This document shows positions 12,245-24,017 of a stretch of DNA of 64,000 nucleotides, one piece after another. The translations under genes were made by a program, and so were the position numbers. Source of the stretch: Muricea muricata (Eukaryota; Cnidaria; Anthozoa; Malacalcyonacea; Plexauridae); NCBI GenBank assembly GCA_963855995.1, contig OY979716.1:42287854-42351853 (forward strand), given 5' to 3'. How positions within the stretch are numbered: position 1 is the first letter of the stretch; every line of letters starts with the position of its first letter. The notes beneath the pieces are model-generated. The model did not search any database, had not been told where the DNA came from, and saw only the letters and a program-made list of their open reading frames with translations.

Positions 12245-12770
12245 TTTATTGAATTATAACGTTTTAAGGCAAACGTTTGCTCCGTCAAATGAACGTAAGT
12301 GAGCTTGTATCTGCAGTTGTAACATAAAACCAAAAATAAAACATATGAGTGTCCTGATCAACATGGGTTCCGGTTGTGACGTCACAAGCCAAAGTGTCAT
12401 GGCGGCAAAATTGAACACGCGTGGCAAAAAGTCAAATGATAATAACTTCACAAGGAATAATCGTATCAAAAAAATTTTTGCTGCACTAAACTCACCGTGT
12501 TGCGATCTATAAAGTAATAAAATAAACAAAGATGGCTGCATTGGCCCTTTAACCCACTTCAAGATGATAAAAACCATGCTTGTGAACTTTATTGTCACAC
12601 TCTTAACATTATTAACCAAATGGAAGGCATAGAATAACAAAAACAGAGTAAAATTTTAGGATAACTTTAATTTCAACCTAAAATGCCCTTGTCACAAAAT
12701 GGTAAGTTTAAAACATTTCTCTAATAACGGAGCATATTATAATGCTTAATAAATAATGGTAATTGCACTG

Positions 12771-12894
12771 AGTGGAGTGCAATTTGGTCTGAAATCAAAC
12801 GCGTGATTACAAAATCGCACGACCGCGAAGCGGGAGTGCGATTTGTAATCACAAGTTTGATTTCAGACCAAAATTGCATGACACGAAGTGCAAT
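12771..12894. repeat. Long palindrome with about 50-bp arms
   Basis: GGTCTGAAATCAAAC and GTGATTACAAA on the left pair with TTTGTAATCAC and GTTTGATTTCAGACC on the right around a short GC-rich loop (ACCGCGAAGCGGGAG). The outer arms carry GTGCAATT. It resembles a foldback MITE and abuts the next element. Confidence 0.75.
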
Positions 12895-12898
12895 TTCC

Positions 12899-13613
12899 AC
12901 TTTATTACATTCACTTTGAAATCTAAAACAAGACACACCTCCCGCCTTCCTTCCCGTTCTTCTTCGGCGCGGTAGCATAGCAACAAGCGAACAAAATCGA
13001 AGGACATATTTGTACAGGTATTTAACAAATGGAGAAGATAATGAACTTGTTTGTGCATAAATTCTTGGCCAAAGGAATAGCAAGGTTAGTTTAAACATTC
13101 TATCAGCTTTATTCGCGATTTAACAGGATTTAACAACGGATTTTTGAGCTAAAACATATTAAATTTATCTGGACTTACTTGTCGCTGCCATATTGCATTT
13201 TGAGCTTGTACTAGTTATTCAATGTTATTCACAAAGGTTTTATTTCTGTAATGTGTAGCATCGTTTGATTTGTTTGGCAACTTAGCTAGTGTTTTATCTG
13301 TTTTTCAGTGCTTGTGTACTAGCCTTTGACTGCCTGAGAAAATAGTTTAGGTGATATGAAATTTGTTTATTTTGCTCTTTTGTCACCGTGATCAGATGTT
13401 TTTAAAATTTATTTGGTAAATTGAATGCATGCAGTTTGATTTGTTTTGTTGGCTAGACTCGGCAGCCATATGCAATTGGGACCAAAAAAGATGCGATTAA
13501 TGAGCAGTTCTTTAATCGCACCCAAAATGATGCGATTTGGGGATTAATCGCACTATTTTTGACCAATCAGAATGCTGGAAATACCATTGATTTCAAAATG
13601 AATGTAATAAAGG
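12899..13613. mobile_element. Non-autonomous element with 24-bp TIR
   Basis: CTTTATTACATTCACTTTG at the left is the inverse of CAAAATGAATGTAATAAAG at the right. There is no supported coding sequence. Near the right end, GATGCGATT and ATTAATCGCA repeat in both directions. No clear target duplication was found, so the ends are approximate. Confidence 0.5.
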
Positions 13614-14075
13614 ACAATATCAACTAAAATGTAGAGGCAGCAATTTTCATGCCATCAAAAATAGTAGAATTGCAAAACTGCAAAGTAAACAAATGTCCCC
13701 ATTGCAATGAGGTCCCTTCTGCACATCTAATACACATTTACATAGCATTGGCATGTTTGTCTATATTTTGGCTTTAAAGGAGTAGTCAAGGTTCATGACA
13801 ACTTGCACTTATATCAAACTAAATAACATTCTTACCTCTCTCCCAAAGTTTGAAAATTCAAAGTTACATAGAATAAGAGATATTCAACAAGAAACATACG
13901 AACACAAGCACATTCTACAATTGCCATTTTGGACGTCGTAGCGAACCCGCGATCATGCAGCGGTAATGCACCGTGACATCACTGTGCGCTTTGCAATGCA
14001 TCGCATGCATGTGAGATAGAGTTCAAATTGTGCAAGGCTGGTGAAAATATTACATAAAATTGTAAAGAAAGTACA

Positions 14076-15027
14076 ATGAGCGTCAATGGCGATTCGTCAA
14101 ATGAACGGTCATCTAGCTATACAAATTCAGACTCCGAAGATAGCGATGAAGCATGTTTGAAATGTTTCGACGGAGAAATTCAGCCATACGCTTTCGAACC
14201 CGTTGATGATACACTTTCTGATACTGACACTGATGGGGAAATAGATATGGAGGTTGAAGAATCATCAGAAGATTCCGACGACGAAAATCGCCTTCAAAAC
14301 AAAGACTGGTTAGTTTAAATGCTAAAACCAAGTTTTTCTTGAAATAATATGTCATTTTGACGTTTAGTGTTCAAAGTAAAGTACAATTATAGAGTACCTG
14401 GCCACATACGGTTTGGCCAGGTATTCTATAAGTAGTCCAAATGTTCTATGATTCAAGTGAACTTGATCACAGAATATATTGTGTAGTCAAGCTTTTTTAG
14501 AGCACTTCAATCAAGCTACGGAGACCAGAGATATCATTATCAAGACATTAAATTTTCCCCCATTTGCATTTTGTCTATCATAATCCCACACTTCATGATT
14601 GTTTCCTAGGTGTTTGTGTTCACATTGCCAAATTATGGATAGGGTTGAAGAAAGTGTTTGCTGTCAGGAAATCACAGACGTTAAATGGAAAAATGAAGAG
14701 GTAGCCCAAGTTGAGCAGATAAAAATTCCAGGCTGTATCACTGACAATCCAGGATTTCAAGCTGTGTGTCTAAATCAGTGGGTATTACAGGCTGCGTGGA
14801 GTCAGTACCGTCAAGAATATGGCACAAGAGCATATGAAGGGCCTGAACACAAAAACAAAAGGCATGTAGCCTATAGACAAATGGTTAGATGGTGTTGGGG
14901 TGTACTGGGCAAAGATATACGAGTACCTTTGCCTTCCTGTGCTGTATCTTGTATTCGAGCACACTTTCCACCCCCAGGATTAGAAGAAGATTTTGAATTT
15001 GATGGATTTAAGTTTGCTGATGAATGA
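14076..15027 (+). CDS. Kolobok-2 acidic/P2X7-tail accessory protein (two exons)
   Basis: Exon 1 (14076-14308) gives MSVNGDSSNERSS and a Ser/Asp/Glu-rich acidic region ending NKDW. Donor AAAGACTG/GTTAG and acceptor TTTCCTAG/GTGTTTG (exon 2 from 14610) join in frame as a Trp codon followed by CLCSHC. Exon 2 carries CCQEI, GCITDNPGFQAVC, AYRQMVRWCWGVLG and PLPSCAVSCIRAHFPPP, the conserved Cys and aromatic positions of the P2X7 tail domain. It ends with a DGFKFADE-type C-terminus like its Kolobok-1 homologue. The role is unknown; a zinc-binding adaptor with an acidic arm is plausible. No lesion is seen in these exons, unlike the transposase. Confidence 0.75.
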
Positions 15028-15052
15028 CAGTATTTATATATTTATATGTTTC

Positions 15053-15198
15053 CAGTGGCGAAGCCAGCCTGACATTTGGTCACGCAAATACAAATTTTTC
15101 TGTGTTTATAGACCGTATAAGGAATCAATTTTTAAAGAAATGAATAATGATTTAAATTTGCATAGCATGACCAAATTGTCGGGCTGGCTTCGCTACTG
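15053..15198. mobile_element. hAT-type MITE, 146 bp
   Basis: Terminal inverted repeats CAGTGGCGAAGCCAGCC / GGCTGGCTTCGCTACTG are flanked by an exact 8-bp duplication TATGTTTC (15045-15052, 15199-15206). The 8-bp duplication and CAGTGG end are typical of hAT MITEs. Confidence 0.9.
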
Positions 15199-15488
15199 TA
15201 TGTTTCGTCTCGATATTTTACTTTATCATGTAATTAAAATGAATACAATGCTCAGTTCAACTGCATGCACAACCAAATGTTTTGACACTCTAGTCTAGTG
15301 TCTTGTCTAGGAGTGATCAAAAGTCAAACTCTGACTTCTTATACACTTGAGGGATGATGTCATCTGCTTACAAGATGTCAACTGCGTACATCTTGTTGAA
15401 GTAACAATCCATCTACAGGTGTTCCAATCCAGCTGTTAAGATGGCACGCTGTTATTGTGTCGTCAGATAATTTACCCTTTGATTGATT

Positions 15489-15602
15489 AATTAGATTACG
15501 AGCTCGAGATTATGCTCGAGATTTCTATGCGGTGATAGTTGATTCGGCCTTCACCCTCATCAACTATCACCGCATAGAAATCTTGAGCTCATAATCTAAT
15601 TG
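15489..15602. repeat. Foldback palindrome
   Basis: Left arm AATTAGATTACGAGCTC to TTCTATGCGGTGATAGTTG mirrors the right arm CAACTATCACCGCATAGAA to CATAATCTAATT, with a 10-bp insertion in the left arm. It sits next to the stop of the Kolobok-2 transposase. A partial relative is at 414-465. Confidence 0.8.
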
Positions 15603-17811
15603 TTAATTACTGAACTTTTTTGGCCATTCTTGATTTGTGCTTGCTTATTATTTCATCTTTGCTTGGTAGAGGAAATGATGCAATGTTCTTGGGGATAGTT
15701 GCAGGCTGAGTTGGTTGTGTTTTCTTGGCATTGTCCTTATTTTCATGAATTTCTTTCATCAGCTCTTGCACAAAGGAGTAAGACTTTTTTCCATAATGGG
15801 TTTTGCAACCCACTTCTTCTTCCCCTTGGGAAACACAACATTGTAGCGTTTTGCTCCCTTGTTTTCTCCCCTTTTCACCTGTGCCTGCTGCCTCTTCACA
15901 TTAGAGTTAAGATCAATAACTGCCAGTTGGGTTCTTGCAATCATTCCTTTGTAAGAGAAATGCTGGCATTTGGGGGCATACTTGAGAAGCAAGGAATGGT
16001 AGACCTCGAGATTTCCAGTGTGGTGAAATTCGGTCAATTTGCTGATGTCCTTCAGTAGCTTCTTATTTGTGACCACTTCTTCCAGGGCAATGTGAGCAGA
16101 TGATCCAGGTTTGAGCCACTGTGTCTTCCTCACTTTCGATCTTGATAACTTGCCATGAGCACACTTGTGAAACATTTTTCCTGTTTCTTTTCGCCATTTG
16201 TGCTTGTTCACAACATGCTGGAGAATGGATAACCACTTCTCTTCAATGGATCACCATTGCAGGTTTGTGCACTCCACAACAAATGGTGTGAAACAGCTTG
16301 GATCCATTTGGTAAGTTCTTCATTTCCCTTCTTCTTTGCCTTTTTACACAACTTTTTGGTGAACCATTTGGAAAGGTGCCAAACATCGTATTGGTGTATA
16401 ATGTTGGGGTACTTCTTTCGCAGCTCAGAAGTTATTTGTATGTGCCGATCAGTTGTGAGGGACCTGATTTTTATTTTTTTTCTCAGTAAATGGTTGAGGG
16501 ATCTTTGGCAACCTTCATTTTCCATGGCATTTGAAGATGACACCTCTGCAACATGCACTAAAGAAAAATCAACAATTTTTTCTGAATTTTCATCCATGAG
16601 GGAATATGTTCCATATTTGGCATTGTGTCCAGGGCTATCTGACCGACCATCTCCACAAAGATCAATTGCTTCACCTTGTTTTTTGATTTCTTGAAGCACA
16701 GCCTTTTGCTGTTTCTCATAACTCTTGTTGATGGTTGGAAATATAAGCTTATCTTGGACTTTGTAAAATTAATCTTTGTTTACAAAGTTCATGTTGAGTG
16801 CCTGGGAAATTTGCTTAGTAGCTTCATATGTACCACCAGTAAAAACAATTGCAGATGGAATTAAAATATTTCCTGCTGGCTTCTTATGCAATTCAGGTTG
16901 GGGTTTCCATTTAAAACTGTGATTGTTGCAACAGACTGTTTTAATTGTTACCATACTACCTGTGTGAGTCTTTTGTATTTCACAAAGAGATCCACATTCT
17001 TTGCAAGAAATAAATAATTGATCCAGCATCGATTCAAACACAATAAACTTTCTTTCATTCACCAATGTTTGAACATCTTTATCACTATTTTCACCTGATT
17101 CTAAATAAACATATTGTTCATCAAAACTCAAATCATCTTCACCAGCATAGTCATCATCATCATCATTCACATCAAGCCCATCAATATCATCAGGAATATC
17201 ATCATCTTGCCCAATCTGTTCAATGTTCTGCTGCTCTTCCACTTCTCTACTAAATAATTTTTTTGGTTCCACTCTTGACTCTTTGCAGGCTCTGACTGGT
17301 GTTTGGCAGATTGTCTTGTGGCTTTGTTTTGACTTACGCTTTTGTTTTCTTGATTTCCTTTGGGCCAAGGTTTGAGCTTCAGCATCATTATAAATTATGT
17401 TATCACACATTGTGGCTTTATTTTGTGTAATCTCAATGTCATCGGGAATATGCCCAACATTCACATCTTTAGTCATGTTATACTCAAGTAATTTGGCTAT
17501 TTCCTATGAATTGATCCAAAGAACAGTAAATATATTTAAGTAGGCTTTACAGCAATGGTTGGAAAAGAAGCCTGCTGGGGGACAGACATAGATTTATCTG
17601 GGAGGGGGTCCCCCCAAGCAGCAGCACACCTACCAGATTGAGCATAGCCCTAGCATGCTAACCAGTTTTAAGATAGGTGTTGGAGTAGTACCAATTTGCT
17701 TGAATACCGTAATCTCTCTATTTGCCCCCCCCCTCAAATAAGCCGCCTCTCTCATATGCCCCTCCCTTTTTTGAGTGAAAAAATGAAATAAGCCCCCCTC
17801 TCTAATAACCC

Positions 17812-18189
<378 letters not shown>

Positions 18190-18249
18190 AGGAATAAAAA
18201 TAAAACCATATATATGAAGAAAGTGCTCAATACCGAAGTAGAGCGGAAT

Positions 18250-18786
18250 AGACAATGAAATAGACTTTGGTTACTTCATAAAGTTTTATTCACAACAAAT
18301 CTGTTTTCGTATGACAAGCAATGCTTGCCACACTCGTCAGGTGATGATCGCGTCTGATGTTATGATCTAGGGAAACTTGATATGTATGTTACAATTGACG
18401 TGTTAAAGCCAATTGCATGAGCGCTTTAATTAAAAGTTGGCGAGTAAATGTTTCTTACGATGTCTGCAAGCGCTTATTAGTTCGTTCCTTGAATTTAGGG
18501 TACCTAGCTCTGGATGACAAATAATAAGAAATTTTTCATGCAAGCACAAATTACATCTCTTTGAGCTACTCTTGTAAGCTTTACACCGTTTTATGACTCT
18601 CCATTTTATGGAGAATTTGATGTCGTTATCTTTTAAGTCCCAAATGTACTTGCTGAGGGAAGTGCTGTTTTTGTGTTTGGCTTTCCGGAAAGTGTTGTTG
18701 TGGTTATTGTACCGCAATTTGAAAGGGCCTTCTGTTATGCCGATGTAGGATTGAATCTCCTTGTTGTCTTGTCTTTCGATCACATG
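18250..18786 (-). pseudogene. Penelope-like element 3' end, inverted copy (GIY-YIG)
   Basis: The ORF on minus (to 18430) encodes the GIY-YIG endonuclease half: SYIGITEGPFKLRYNNH, then CNLCLHEKFLI and SRNELISACRHRKKHLL. It is almost identical, including its 3' untranslated region (18250-18420), to the plus-strand copy at 19075-19610. The two copies face head-to-head near 18787. This copy is truncated at the 5' side of the GIY-YIG domain. Confidence 0.88.
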
Positions 18787-19606
18787 GTACAACCCACCAT
18801 TTAATTCAAACGTTTCCACAAATGTGGGACAAAGATTTCTGAAAATAGTTGCCGAGTGTTTCCCTCCTCATCATACCCTACATAAAATTTTCAACAAAAA
18901 TACCTTAAAAATAAGCTACAGTTCTATGCCGAACGTTTCCAGTATCATCACAGCACACAACAAACGCCTACTAAGAAATGAAACATATTCAGCAACCACC
19001 GCTACTTGCAACTGCCGAAAGTCAGTAACATGCCCACTAAACGGAAAATGCCAACAAGAGGGAGTCGTGTACCAGGCCGTGATCGAAAGACAAGACAACA
19101 AGGAGATTCAATCCTACATCGGCATAACAGAAGGCCCTTTCAAATTGCGGTACAATAACCACAACAACACTTTCCGGAAAGCCAAACACAAAAACAGCAC
19201 TTCCCTCAGCAAGTACATTTGGGACTTAAAAGATAACGACATCAAATTCTCCATAAAATGGAGAGTCATAAAACGGTGTAAAGCTTACAAGAGTAGCTCA
19301 AAGAGATGTAATTTGTGCTTGCATGAAAAATTTCTTATTATTTGTCATCCAGAGCTAGGTACCCTAAATTCAAGGAACGAACTAATAAGCGCTTGCAGAC
19401 ATCGTAAGAAACATTTACTCGCCAACTTTTAATTAAAGCGCTCATGCAATTGGCTTTAACACGTCAATTGTAACATACATATCAAGTTTCCCTAGATCAT
19501 AACATCAGACGCGATCATCACCTGACGAGTGTGGCAAGCATTGCTTGTCATACGAAACAGATTTGTTGTGAATAAAACTGTATGAAGTAACCAAAGTCTA
19601 TTTCAT

Positions 19607-19610
<4 letters not shown>
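18787..19610 (+). pseudogene. Penelope-like element 3' end (linker plus GIY-YIG)
   Basis: The reading frame from about 18790 to 19432 has the post-RT linker, the Cys region CNCRKSVTCPLNGKCQ, then the GIY-YIG endonuclease (SYIGITEGPF with Arg and Glu blocks, CNLCLHEKFLIIC). The endonuclease cuts target DNA for reverse transcription in Penelope-like elements. The reverse transcriptase itself is missing, so the copy is 5'-truncated. The tail runs to the TA tract at 19610. Penelope elements often insert into TA-rich microsatellites and leave inverted partial copies, which fits. Confidence 0.88.
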
Positions 19611-19651
<41 letters not shown>

Positions 19652-20714
19652 ATGCTATATTATATGTTGTTGTTACCATATATTTATACGTTGTTATATT
19701 GTTAATATAAATGTTGTTATATGATATATACTGTGTAATGATTTTGAGTTTATTACAGTTCAAAGAGATAATCTCCATTGCTGGTTTTTTGGATGAATAA
19801 ATAAGCCCCCCTCTCCAATAAGCCCCCTCTCCAATAAGCCCCCCTCTCCAATAAGCCCCCCTCTCCAATAAGTCCCCCTCAAAAGGTCATGAAATGAATA
19901 AGCCCCCCTCAGAAAGGGGAGGGGGCTAAATAGAAAGAATACGGTAACTCTAGTTTAACCCACTATAAATATGATAGGTGTTGCTCCAGGAGATTTGCGA
20001 CATAATTATACTATATTAACAATAAAATCAAACCTGTTCGGTTTCGACTTTCTTTAACAAGTTGTTTTGTTTTTGTATCCTTGACTGCGATGACACACGT
20101 TCATTTTTTGGTTCTTGAAATGGAAATGTTGATGGCACACTTCCGACTTTTAGGCTTGTTTTCGCCTTCATTCCAAAGGATCCCATTAAAGAGCTTTCGA
20201 AACATTCCCGTGTAAAATGCATGCTGCAAACATAGCATGATTTAGCTTGAGGAGGATTGTCACGACGAATTCTATTGAACCATATTTTTCGCATTTTTTC
20301 GTCTTTAGGTAACCGGTGATATGACACAGGTATCCCTTCAGTTTTCCTCGAACCATTTGCGCATCCGGGAACCATGCAATGAGGCATGGTTCTGGTTGAT
20401 TTCACACAATTGAATATTCAAATTAGGTTTTCGAACAGTTTTTTGAATTGCTTTGAGTATGTTTGATTATAGATTTATACTTCGCGCCAAATTGCAAAGC
20501 GCGCAGTGACGTCACGGTGCATTAGCGCTGCATGATCGCGGATTCGCTACAATGTCCAAAATGGCGATTGTAAAATTTGCTTGTATTCGTATGTTTCTCG
20601 TTGAATATCTCTACTTCTATTTAACTTTGAGTTTTCAGACTTTGGGAGAGAGGTAAGCATGTTATTTAGTTTGATATAAGTGCATGTTGTCATGAACCTT
20701 GACTACTCCTTTAA

Positions 20715-21315
20715 TGCATGTTGCTTTATATTTATTCTCTAAAATTGCAAGACATACACAGAATTTGATGTTTTATCACGTTATACCATATACATTATAA
20801 TACACGATTTATTCTTTGTAACTTCACTGAAACTGATTTCTAAAATATCCATAGAAGTTGGTTGTTATATGCAAAAAAATAATCTGATTAAAAGACCAAA
20901 TTTTTACTTTGTCAATGCACTTTGAATGCAATGGCAAGGACCTTACAATTAACAGATTTATCTATTGTTTGAACATTTGCATATTAAATAAACATGCCCA
21001 CACAATATTATGTGCACTTAACCTCTTTTTAGACTGCAAATCTAAATGAACATACCCCCCCCCAGGATAAAGCTTGTATGAAATAGTCAGTTCTTACTAC
21101 AAAGTACAAACATTTTTTATCTAAGGCAAACCCAGCAAAAAGCACCACAAGGAAATGCTACATTACATCTTGTATGACCTCCTATGAATAAAACTTTAAA
21201 AAATAGTTCCAAACTATTACTACCTTAACAAAAGCTTATTTAATTACCAGAACCTGTCAATGTTCAGGGTGAAAACAAATGCAATGTTCTGAATCATGGG
21301 TAACTACAGTACTCA
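20715..21315. other. Gene-free spacer of the integrase-HECT transposon
   Basis: AT-rich DNA between Kolobok-2 and the 3' end of the HECT gene. It would be the intergenic region between the two convergent genes of the outer transposon. No ORF or repeat is supported. Confidence 0.5.
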
Positions 21316-21730
21316 TTTTTCATGATAGCTTATAGCCTACCACATCCCACTTTGCCATATCCAATTGAAATATCCATGACTTTCTTAAAAGCACCATAAT
21401 CTTCATAACAGTGGGTATTTTCAGTAAATTGAAACAGTAGTCAACTGCAGGCATAACACTACTATCATTTGTTAAAAAGGACACGCTCAACTTCTCACCC
21501 ATAGTTGGAAGAGCTGGCCACCCAGTCCAAAGCTGAAGAAGATCTTGCAGACCCTCCTGATCTTTACTCTCTGCAATACATTAAAAAGCCATATTAGAAA
21601 GAAAAACATGGTATTTATTTCATTGTAAGGCTTACTAGTTATTCAGACAAAATGTCCACACAGACTTAGTTGCCTACAAGTAAACATATTTTCAACAGTC
21701 TGGGTTTTTGTGTAATTGGCCATATGTACT

Positions 21731-21945
21731 AGTAGTACTGTGCGGGCAATCTAGCGGAAACGCGTTTGTGCTGTCTTATATCAAGTATTCCGCTATTCAT
21801 CCGCTAGGTTGCCTTGCACATCTGCTTAATTACCTTGCGCATATAAGGTCGAACTGGAACCTCACTTTTCATATTAGTACACAATTACCAGGATACGTTT
21901 ATATCTTTTTCAACATTTGGTGGTTCTTAAAAGAACCATTTTTTG
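21731..21945 (+). repeat. Polinton left TIR
   Basis: About 215 bp pairing with 41668-41934. The first 120 bp are nearly identical, with a few substitutions (for example GTATTCCGC against GTATACAGT). The inner block TTTTCAACATTTGGTGGTTC recurs inversely at the right end. It includes one inverted copy of the GAAAAGTGAG core (21869-21878). Confidence 0.93.
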
Positions 21946-21985
21946 ACAGGGGTATTCGTTGGCAAGATTTGACAATCTTGTTTCT

Positions 21986-22555
21986 TTACATTTTTTCTTT
22001 CTCTTCTTTTAACCACAGGGCAAAGGCTTCTACCTCCACTTTTGGACAGTGATGGTACGCGTGCGTCCCGATAAGCTGTCCACATGTCTCAAGCCATATC
22101 AATCTACCAAACAGGAACTCCGCTTTTGGGCACCCGAAATCTTCCAGGTTGATTGCAGGGATATTTATTTGTTTCAATAAATCCCTTTCGAGATGCCCTC
22201 CTTTGTAGGCAATTGTACTTTCTTCGTCTTGTTTAATGTTATTGTAAAAATGTTTTACGATAACATTCAAGTTGCAGAGTGGGATCGATCCCCGGGAGGC
22301 GGCGAATGGTAATTCATGTATGTTTTTTGTGAGAAACATACAACTTTTCTGCTCTTTGTTTGACAAATCCTGCCAACGAATACCCATATCGAAGAGGTGT
22401 GATTCTCCCGCATCTTTTCCAACTCCTATCATTCCAAGTTCTCTGCAGTGGAATTTTCGTCTCACGGTGAAGCGATCCATATCAATAATTCCTACAATAT
22501 TATTCATTTTTTCACATGCTACAGTATCATTCATTTTACGCATGTTTTTTCTCAC
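21986..22555 (-). CDS. Conserved Polinton-type hypothetical, 189 residues
   Basis: Reads leftward towards the TIR. Features: IIDMDRFTVRRKFHCRELG near the N-terminus, FDMGIRWQDLSNKEQ, an IHELPF block, then YKGGHLERDLL, FGCPKAE and HHCPKVEVEAFALWL at the end. The spaced acidic residues and His/Cys resemble an RNase H-like or DnaQ-like nuclease pattern, but I cannot assign the fold securely. The upstream region holds degenerate copies of the GAAAAGTGAG repeat and a second repeat, so it probably shares the early-type control of other regulatory genes. No break seen. Confidence 0.6.
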   Translation of the reverse strand: MRKNMRKMNDTVACEKMNNIVGIIDMDRFTVRRKFHCRELGMIGVGKDAGESHLFDMGIRWQDLSNKEQKSCMFLTKNIHELPFAASRGSIPLCNLNVIVKHFYNNIKQDEESTIAYKGGHLERDLLKQINIPAINLEDFGCPKAEFLFGRLIWLETCGQLIGTHAYHHCPKVEVEAFALWLKEEKEKM

Positions 22556-22569
22556 TTTTATACTTTTAA

Positions 22570-22830
22570 GGGTTTTGAAAAGTAGGTTTTTGGGGAGTGA
22601 GGAATTTTTAGTTCAAAATGTTGGGTTTTGGGAAGTAGGGTTTTGGGAAGTGAGGATTTTTTAGTTCAAAATGTTCTGAATAGCTATTTTCATCGAAACC
22701 TCACTTTTCAAAATGTTCTGAATAATTAAAGGGATCAAAAAATGTTCTGAATAATTATCGGGATCAATTAGCCAACGTTCTGAATAATTATCGGATCAAA
22801 AATACATGTTCTGAATTTTGAAACTCGGGT
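22570..22830. promoter_or_regulatory. Divergent intergenic region with two repeat types
   Basis: Lies between the divergent genes starting at 22555 and 22943. The left part has degenerate GAAAAGTGAG-like units. From 22671 there are five copies of ATGTTCTGAATAATTATCGG with variation (22671, 22714, 22741, 22778, 22806). A promoter or replication role is possible; the repeats are seen, the function is inferred. Confidence 0.55.
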
Positions 22831-22942
22831 TGTGGTTGGTTAAAAACTTACACAAGAGCAATGATTGGGTAAAAGAACTATACAAATAGTTCAAACCCTC
22901 TGAAGCCGGTCATTTTTTAGTGCAAATCGTAAGTAAAACGTT

Positions 22943-23550
22943 ATGATGAAGAAACTTTGCCAATCCGAAAGGTCCATACGTGAAAGGGAACTACGAAGAC
23001 AAAAAGGGGAGAATAGACGTTTTAATGACCCGATGAAAATATTTATACAACGAAAATATCCTGAAATATTTAAGGAGTATACTGAATTTTACAATTTCAT
23101 GGAGGCTGAGGACCCAAACAGAAGAAATTTTACGACATCGAAAACATTTAGGAAATGGATGACTGAAAACCCGATAAAAGAATCAACACCAACCCAAGCA
23201 ATGCCATCAACGGGGCAGTCATTATCCACACAACCTTTATTATTTCCCCAACTGGCACTAGAACCGGTAGATTTTCCAAGCAAGGTGCAAGAAGCACCCG
23301 CGAACGTGTTAACCCAAGCGCTTCAGGAAACATTAGCTCAGGGGGCCGTGGGACACCATTGCACATCGAGGCACAGGTAGATGATATAATAAACGAATTG
23401 TTAGAAAATCATGAGTTACGAGATTTCCTCGAGCAGGCCGATATTGATGTGCTACAGGACGAAGGGATAGAACTTAATGTTCATGATGAAATAGAAATGG
23501 ATATTGAACCTTTTGACTATAACTTAGAAGTAGAACCATTTGACTTTTGA
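22943..23550 (+). pseudogene. Unrecognised Polinton ORF, frame-shifted
   Basis: The first part (22943-23380) is basic at the start (MMKKLCQSERSIRERELRR), then has a Tyr/Phe-rich block and a Pro/Gln-rich linker. The frame changes in a G-run near 23341. The second part, to 23550, is acidic (VDDIINELLENHELRDFL, ending EVEPFDF). The continuity of charge pattern and the lack of a start in the second frame suggest one original gene of about 200 residues. I do not recognise the family. The following 3' region is repetitive. Confidence 0.5.
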
Positions 23551-23589
23551 AAAAGTTTTTAATAATTGTTTTTATTCCCCATGTAGAAC

Positions 23590-23880
23590 CTAAATAGAAT
23601 TGTTTTTATCTTTAGCCTTTCAAAATGTTATATAGTGAAATTTATCTTTAGGCTTTTAAAATACCATATACCATATTTAATAAATTGTTTTTACATTTAG
23701 GCTTTTAAAATATCATATAGCGTATTTAATAAATAGTTTTTACCTTTAGGCTTTCAAAATGTTATATAGCGGGGTTTACCTTTAGGCTTTTAAAATATCA
23801 TATAGCGTATTTAATAAATTGTTTTTACCTTTAGGCTTTTAAAATGTTATATAGCATAAATATTTAATAAATTGTTTTTA
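23590..23880. repeat. Tandem repeats of about 60 bp downstream of 23550
   Basis: About five units with CTTTAGGCTTTTAAAATATC followed by ATATAGCGTATTTAATAAAT and TGTTTTTA. Located in the 3' flank of the preceding gene. Confidence 0.85.
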
Positions 23881-24017
23881 TACAACTTACGGTGTTGCTA
23901 TGATTGTGGGACGGGGAACATATTTACGCATGCGCACAAAAATTTAAGTTATTTTTTCACATTATTTTTAAATTTACAAAATATCTTCAGGGTAGTTCAC
24001 TCGGGGGTTTTATATAG

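Larger units (their letters stand above)
8626..12548. mobile_element. Kolobok-1 DNA transposon (deleted copy), TTAA target
   Basis: The ends are inverted repeats starting AGGGCC, flanked by TTAA at 8622-8625 and 12549-12552. The homology runs about 130 bp, including ATAGATCGCARCACGGTGAG and GATACGATTATTCCTTG. Contents: THAP-transposase remnant on plus (8918-10533) and an acidic-exon/P2X7-tail gene on minus (10957-12244). This is the same two-gene plan as Kolobok-2. TTAA duplication plus THAP-type transposase fits the Kolobok superfamily. Insertion into the integrase coding exon dates it after the host element. Confidence 0.85.
7054..12637 (+). pseudogene. DDE integrase-like transposase, interrupted by Kolobok-1
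   Basis: Exon 1 (7054-7776) starts at MAMEHSENLEDF; it has a helical N-terminus and a helix-turn-helix-like region (GRPRYAIPNNII to SHRTLLRRR). The intron 7777-7914 has GTAAGT and TTTTAG borders. Exon 2 (7915 on) carries the retroviral-integrase-type core: HIDGHHKL (first Asp), RADLGTEN (second Asp) and HNQRIERLW (Glu), with about 36 residues between the last two. It ends with an acidic, Gln-rich tail. At 8622-8625 the TTAA target of Kolobok-1 interrupts it. The original frame resumes at 12553 and stops at 12637, adding about 28 residues. The family resembles eukaryotic rve-type integrases of uncharacterised animal repeat genes. Apart from the insertion I saw no lesion. Confidence 0.85.

Noticed and set aside
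12008-12302. Overlapping ORFs on both strands at the acidic exon
   Set aside because: The minus frame splices in phase to the P2X7-tail exon; the plus ORF is its shadow.
12721-13098. Minus-strand ORFs of 125 and 69 residues
   Set aside because: They span the palindrome and TIR of non-autonomous elements and show no domain.
14599-15027. Host P2X7 purinoceptor gene
   Set aside because: No extracellular domain or transmembrane segments; only the cytoplasmic-tail domain is present, inside Kolobok TIRs.
17065-17253. His-rich plus-strand ORF
   Set aside because: Antisense of the Asp-rich segment of the Kolobok-2 transposase.
23590-23880. CRISPR-like spaced repeats
   Set aside because: Units are contiguous tandem copies without unique spacers, in a eukaryotic element.
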